DNA of 7,339 nucleotides from positions 1-7,339 of the forward strand of contig JAQXRK010000093.1 of assembly GCA_029218485.1 (NCBI GenBank), read 5' to 3'. Shown here piece after piece: positions 5,614-7,339 of this stretch. The translations under genes and the position numbers were made by a program. Numbering within the stretch: the first letter of the stretch is position 1; every line of letters starts with the position of its first letter. Source of the DNA: a bacterium (GTDB taxonomy: Bacteria; Bacillota; Clostridia; Christensenellales; CAG-138). The notes under the pieces were generated by a model. That model was not told where the DNA came from and made no database searches. It was given only the letters and a program-made list of their open reading frames with translations.

Positions 5614-6804
5614 ATGACGATCACCTATGAAATCGCGGCGTTTATCCTGGATGAGATTGCCCGTATGACAGATGCGAAGCTGTATATCACCAATCACGCG
5701 GGGGAGATCGTCTCCGGATCGAACCGCCTTCTGACCGGCACGGTGGTGCGCGAGGCGATCGAGGCGATCGGCGGCAGCGACCGCGTTGTGCTCACCGGCG
5801 CGCCGCCGTCCCGGCTCACCGGGGTGGCCTTTCCGGTCTGCTTTCAGGACCAGTGCGTCGGCGCGGCGATCATAGCGGGCGATCCGAAGGAGTGCGAGCC
5901 CATTCTGCGCATGGTTCGCTTTGCGATCGAGGCGATGCTGGAGCGCTCCATCCATACCCGGCAGGGCGTGTACAAGCGCCGGATGATCGAGAGCTGGATT
6001 GCCAACCTGTTCAATGAGGAATACAACGACTGGGACGAGCTGGAGCACACGGCGGGCGCGCTGGGCATCCATGCGAACGCCTATTCCACGATCGTGGTGC
6101 TGCATGTGACGAGAAAGAGCAGCGCGGGCTCGCTCACCTATCAGGACCCGTCGTTCGTGGAAAACTTTATTCTGCACAACATCAGCGACATGGTCAGGAT
6201 CAACTATTACAGCTATCTGGGCAGAAACCTGTATGCGTTCAGCATCGGGGCGAACGCGAACCGCATGCGCACGCGCGGCGGCTTCCGCAGCGAGCTGTAT
6301 GAGGCGCTGTCCGTGCTGAACACCAAGCTGGCGCAGGTCAACATGACCTGTCTGGCCGGCATCGGGGAAGCGAGCAGCAATCTGCAGGGCTACCGGCGCA
6401 GCTTTTTGCAGGCGAAAAAGAGCATCGAGCTGTCGCAGCGGCTGCCGGAGGAGCACCCGGTCATGCACGTCTACGACTGGGGGCTGCTGTACTTCCTGAG
6501 CCTGATCCCCAAAAACGTGGTCGCGGAGCTGACCGCGCAATACCTTTCCAAGGCGCACGATCTGAAGCCGGAGCTGATTGAAACGGTGGAGACGTTTTTT
6601 ATGAACAACTGCGCGGTGCAGAAGACGGCCGACGCCCTGAACGTGCACAAGAACACGCTGCTCTACCGGTTCAAGCGGATGAAGGAGCTGTGCGGGCTGG
6701 ATCCGCAGGATTTTCAGGACGCGGTCGTGCTCCGGCTGCTGCTGCAGCTGGGGCGGCTGTACCCCGACCTGCTGGCGGAGGCGGCCGGCAGCGCGGAGGG
6801 CTGA
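5614..6804 (+). CDS. CdaR/PucR-family transcriptional regulator
   Basis: The 396-residue protein has the three-part CdaR layout. Residues about 4-112 resemble the N-terminal 'diacid recognition' sensing domain of E. coli CdaR (AKLYITNHAGEIVSGS, then GVAFPVCFQDQCVGAAIIAGDP). A GGDEF-like linker domain spans about 155-290. Residues about 322-380 are the PucR-type helix-turn-helix with CAVQKTADALNVHKNTLLYRFKR. In CdaR the N-terminal domain senses small carboxylic acids and the protein activates catabolic genes; the effector here is unknown. Divergent to the permease train, it is probably that operon's substrate-responsive activator, acting in the AT-rich region between them. The start at 5614 is chosen from its TGGAGGAG site and the promoter just upstream; an upstream TTG at 5560 would fall inside that promoter. 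Two hairpins follow the stop. Confidence 0.9.
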   Translation: MTITYEIAAFILDEIARMTDAKLYITNHAGEIVSGSNRLLTGTVVREAIEAIGGSDRVVLTGAPPSRLTGVAFPVCFQDQCVGAAIIAGDPKECEPILRMVRFAIEAMLERSIHTRQGVYKRRMIESWIANLFNEEYNDWDELEHTAGALGIHANAYSTIVVLHVTRKSSAGSLTYQDPSFVENFILHNISDMVRINYYSYLGRNLYAFSIGANANRMRTRGGFRSELYEALSVLNTKLAQVNMTCLAGIGEASSNLQGYRRSFLQAKKSIELSQRLPEEHPVMHVYDWGLLYFLSLIPKNVVAELTAQYLSKAHDLKPELIETVETFFMNNCAVQKTADALNVHKNTLLYRFKRMKELCGLDPQDFQDAVVLRLLLQLGRLYPDLLAEAAGSAEG

Positions 6805-6826
6805 GAAAACGGAACAAGGGACAAAC

Positions 6827-6860
6827 ACGGCGGCCGCCCTGCGAGGGCGGCCGCCGTTTT
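6827..6860 (+). terminator. Rho-independent terminator of the regulator gene
   Basis: A perfect 14-bp GC-rich stem (6827-6840 with 6844-6857) encloses a GCG loop and runs into TTTT (6857-6860), 22 bases after the regulator stop. On the minus strand the stem is followed by TGTTTGT, so it may also stop transcription arriving from the activase gene. Confidence 0.85.
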
Positions 6861-6864
6861 CTGC

Positions 6865-6896
6865 GCAGCCGCATCGGTTTTTGCGGCTGCAGTTTT
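6865..6896 (+). terminator. Second hairpin, possible back-up terminator
   Basis: GCAGCCGCA (6865-6873) pairs with TGCGGCTGC (6882-6890) around an 8-base loop, followed by AGTTTT. It lies 4 bases after the first terminator's T-run. Confidence 0.55.
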
Positions 6897-6934
6897 GTCC
6901 GGTTTTCTGCGCTTTGCCGTTGCGGCATCCGGCG

Positions 6935-7100
6935 CCGCTCGCCGGCGCCCCGCGACGGGAGGGGGGCAACACGCAGGCCGGAAGGATTCTTGCGAAGCTG
7001 CGCCGCTCTCCGGCGTCCCTCGGTAGGAGAGAGGGAAACACGCAGGCCGGAAGGATTCTTGCGAAGTTGCTCCGCTCGCCGCGACCCGCGGCGGGAGCGG
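6935..7100. repeat. Intergenic repeat of about 69 bp, two full-length cores and a partial third unit
   Basis: A 41-base core starting AACACGCAGG occurs at 6968-7008 and again at 7037-7077 with 39 of 41 bases identical. Each core is preceded by a looser GC-rich segment beginning CCGCTC (6935, 7003), and a third CCGCTC segment starts at 7072, giving a period of 68-69 bases. The repeats fill the gap between the regulator's terminators and the stop of the activase gene. Open frames through it on both strands translate into the same peptide twice, without a start or ribosome binding site that I find credible, so I treat it as non-coding. The rest of the gap (6897-6934) holds nothing I can name. 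Confidence 0.8.
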
Positions 7101-7105
7101 GGGCG

Positions 7106-7339
7106 TCAGAACAGCATGGCCTCGATATAGCGGTCGTGGAAATACGGATTGGTCGCAAGCTCGATCGTCTCCATGCGCTGCACGATGGCCGCGGCCGAAG
7201 CAAGCTTCTGCTCCGACTGGAGGATCTGGCCGGCGCCGTTGCCCGCGGCGTTGCCGATGGCGGAGGCCTTGCCGGCAAAGCCCGGCGGGATCAGGCCGAT
7301 GCGCTCGGCGCTGACGGGGCGCAGATAGCTGCCGAAGCC
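7106..7339 (-). CDS. DUF4445 corrinoid activase (RACo/RamA-like), C-terminal end
   Basis: The last 77 residues of a protein that enters from the right edge; the 5' part is outside the window. The segment begins GFGSYLRPVSAERIGLIP and continues with AIGNAAGNGAGQIL, ELATNPYFHDRYIEAMLF and a TGA stop. This is the typical C-terminus of the DUF4445 domain of reductive activators of corrinoid proteins, which use ATP and an iron-sulphur centre to return inactive Co(II) to Co(I). The N-terminal ferredoxin-like domain cannot be checked here. The role fits the corrinoid protein at 3119-3766, which needs such repair. It converges on the regulator gene, so it is not transcribed from the permease promoter and probably has its own control further right. 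Confidence 0.82.
   Translation of the reverse strand, partial: GFGSYLRPVSAERIGLIPPGFAGKASAIGNAAGNGAGQILQSEQKLASAAAIVQRMETIELATNPYFHDRYIEAMLF

Noticed and set aside
6690..7130. A plus-strand open frame that repeats the peptide RRPEGFLRSC
   Set aside because: The peptide repeat simply reflects the DNA repeat. The frame starts inside the regulator gene and crosses two terminators.
5488..7278. A 596-codon open frame on the minus strand
   Set aside because: It runs antisense through the regulator gene, its terminators and the repeat region, overlaps the real activase gene in another frame, and has an Arg/Pro-rich start without family features.

Overview
The window reads as part of a GC-rich, anaerobic Firmicutes chromosome. 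An Oscillospiraceae-like Clostridium is my inference, from strong AAGGAGG-type ribosome binding sites, G/C-ending codons, a CdaR/PucR-type regulator and a DUF4445 corrinoid activase. No rRNA, tRNA, CRISPR array or transposase is visible. The theme is corrinoid-dependent methyl transfer: a substrate is imported, demethylated onto a cobalamin protein, and the cobalamin is kept active by a reductive activase.

Layout, left to right. Bases 1-305 (minus) hold the N-terminal part of a metallophosphoesterase. Bases 306-444 are non-coding and carry a GC-rich direct repeat. Next comes a minus-strand gene train, described here in transcription order from its promoter at about 5350: an NCS1 permease (5192-3798), a MtmC/MtbC-type corrinoid protein (3766-3119), a MtmB-family methyltransferase (3118-1748), a strong hairpin with a weak T-rich tail (1704-1659), a DUF1638 protein (1658-936) and a small two-helix membrane protein (939-445). 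The last two overlap by 4 bases. The AT-rich region 5193-5613 is a divergent control region. It has one promoter-like sequence facing each way and two dyads that could be operators. A CdaR-family regulator (5614-6804, plus) reads away from the train and ends in one or two hairpin terminators. Bases 6897-7105 are non-coding and carry a repeat of about 69 bp. Bases 7106-7339 (minus) are the C-terminal end of a DUF4445 (RACo/RamA-like) corrinoid activase that enters from the right.

The main point of interest is the methyltransferase. It aligns along its whole length with archaeal monomethylamine methyltransferase MtmB, an enzyme that depends on pyrrolysine encoded by an in-frame UAG. This gene has no amber codon. 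In an alignment I made from memory, the Pyl202 position is Ala198 (or Tyr197), and the three residues that surround pyrrolysine (Glu229, Glu259, Gln333) are Met225, Leu255 and Asp329. The scaffold motifs are kept. This suggests a pyrrolysine-independent MtmB lineage with a different substrate, parallel to the non-Pyl MttB homologues MtgB, MtpB and MtcB. The NCS1 permease hints at an N-methylated heterocycle, such as a nucleobase-, hydantoin- or pyridine-like compound, rather than methylamine. The substrate is inference only. No methyl-corrinoid:tetrahydrofolate methyltransferase is in the window.
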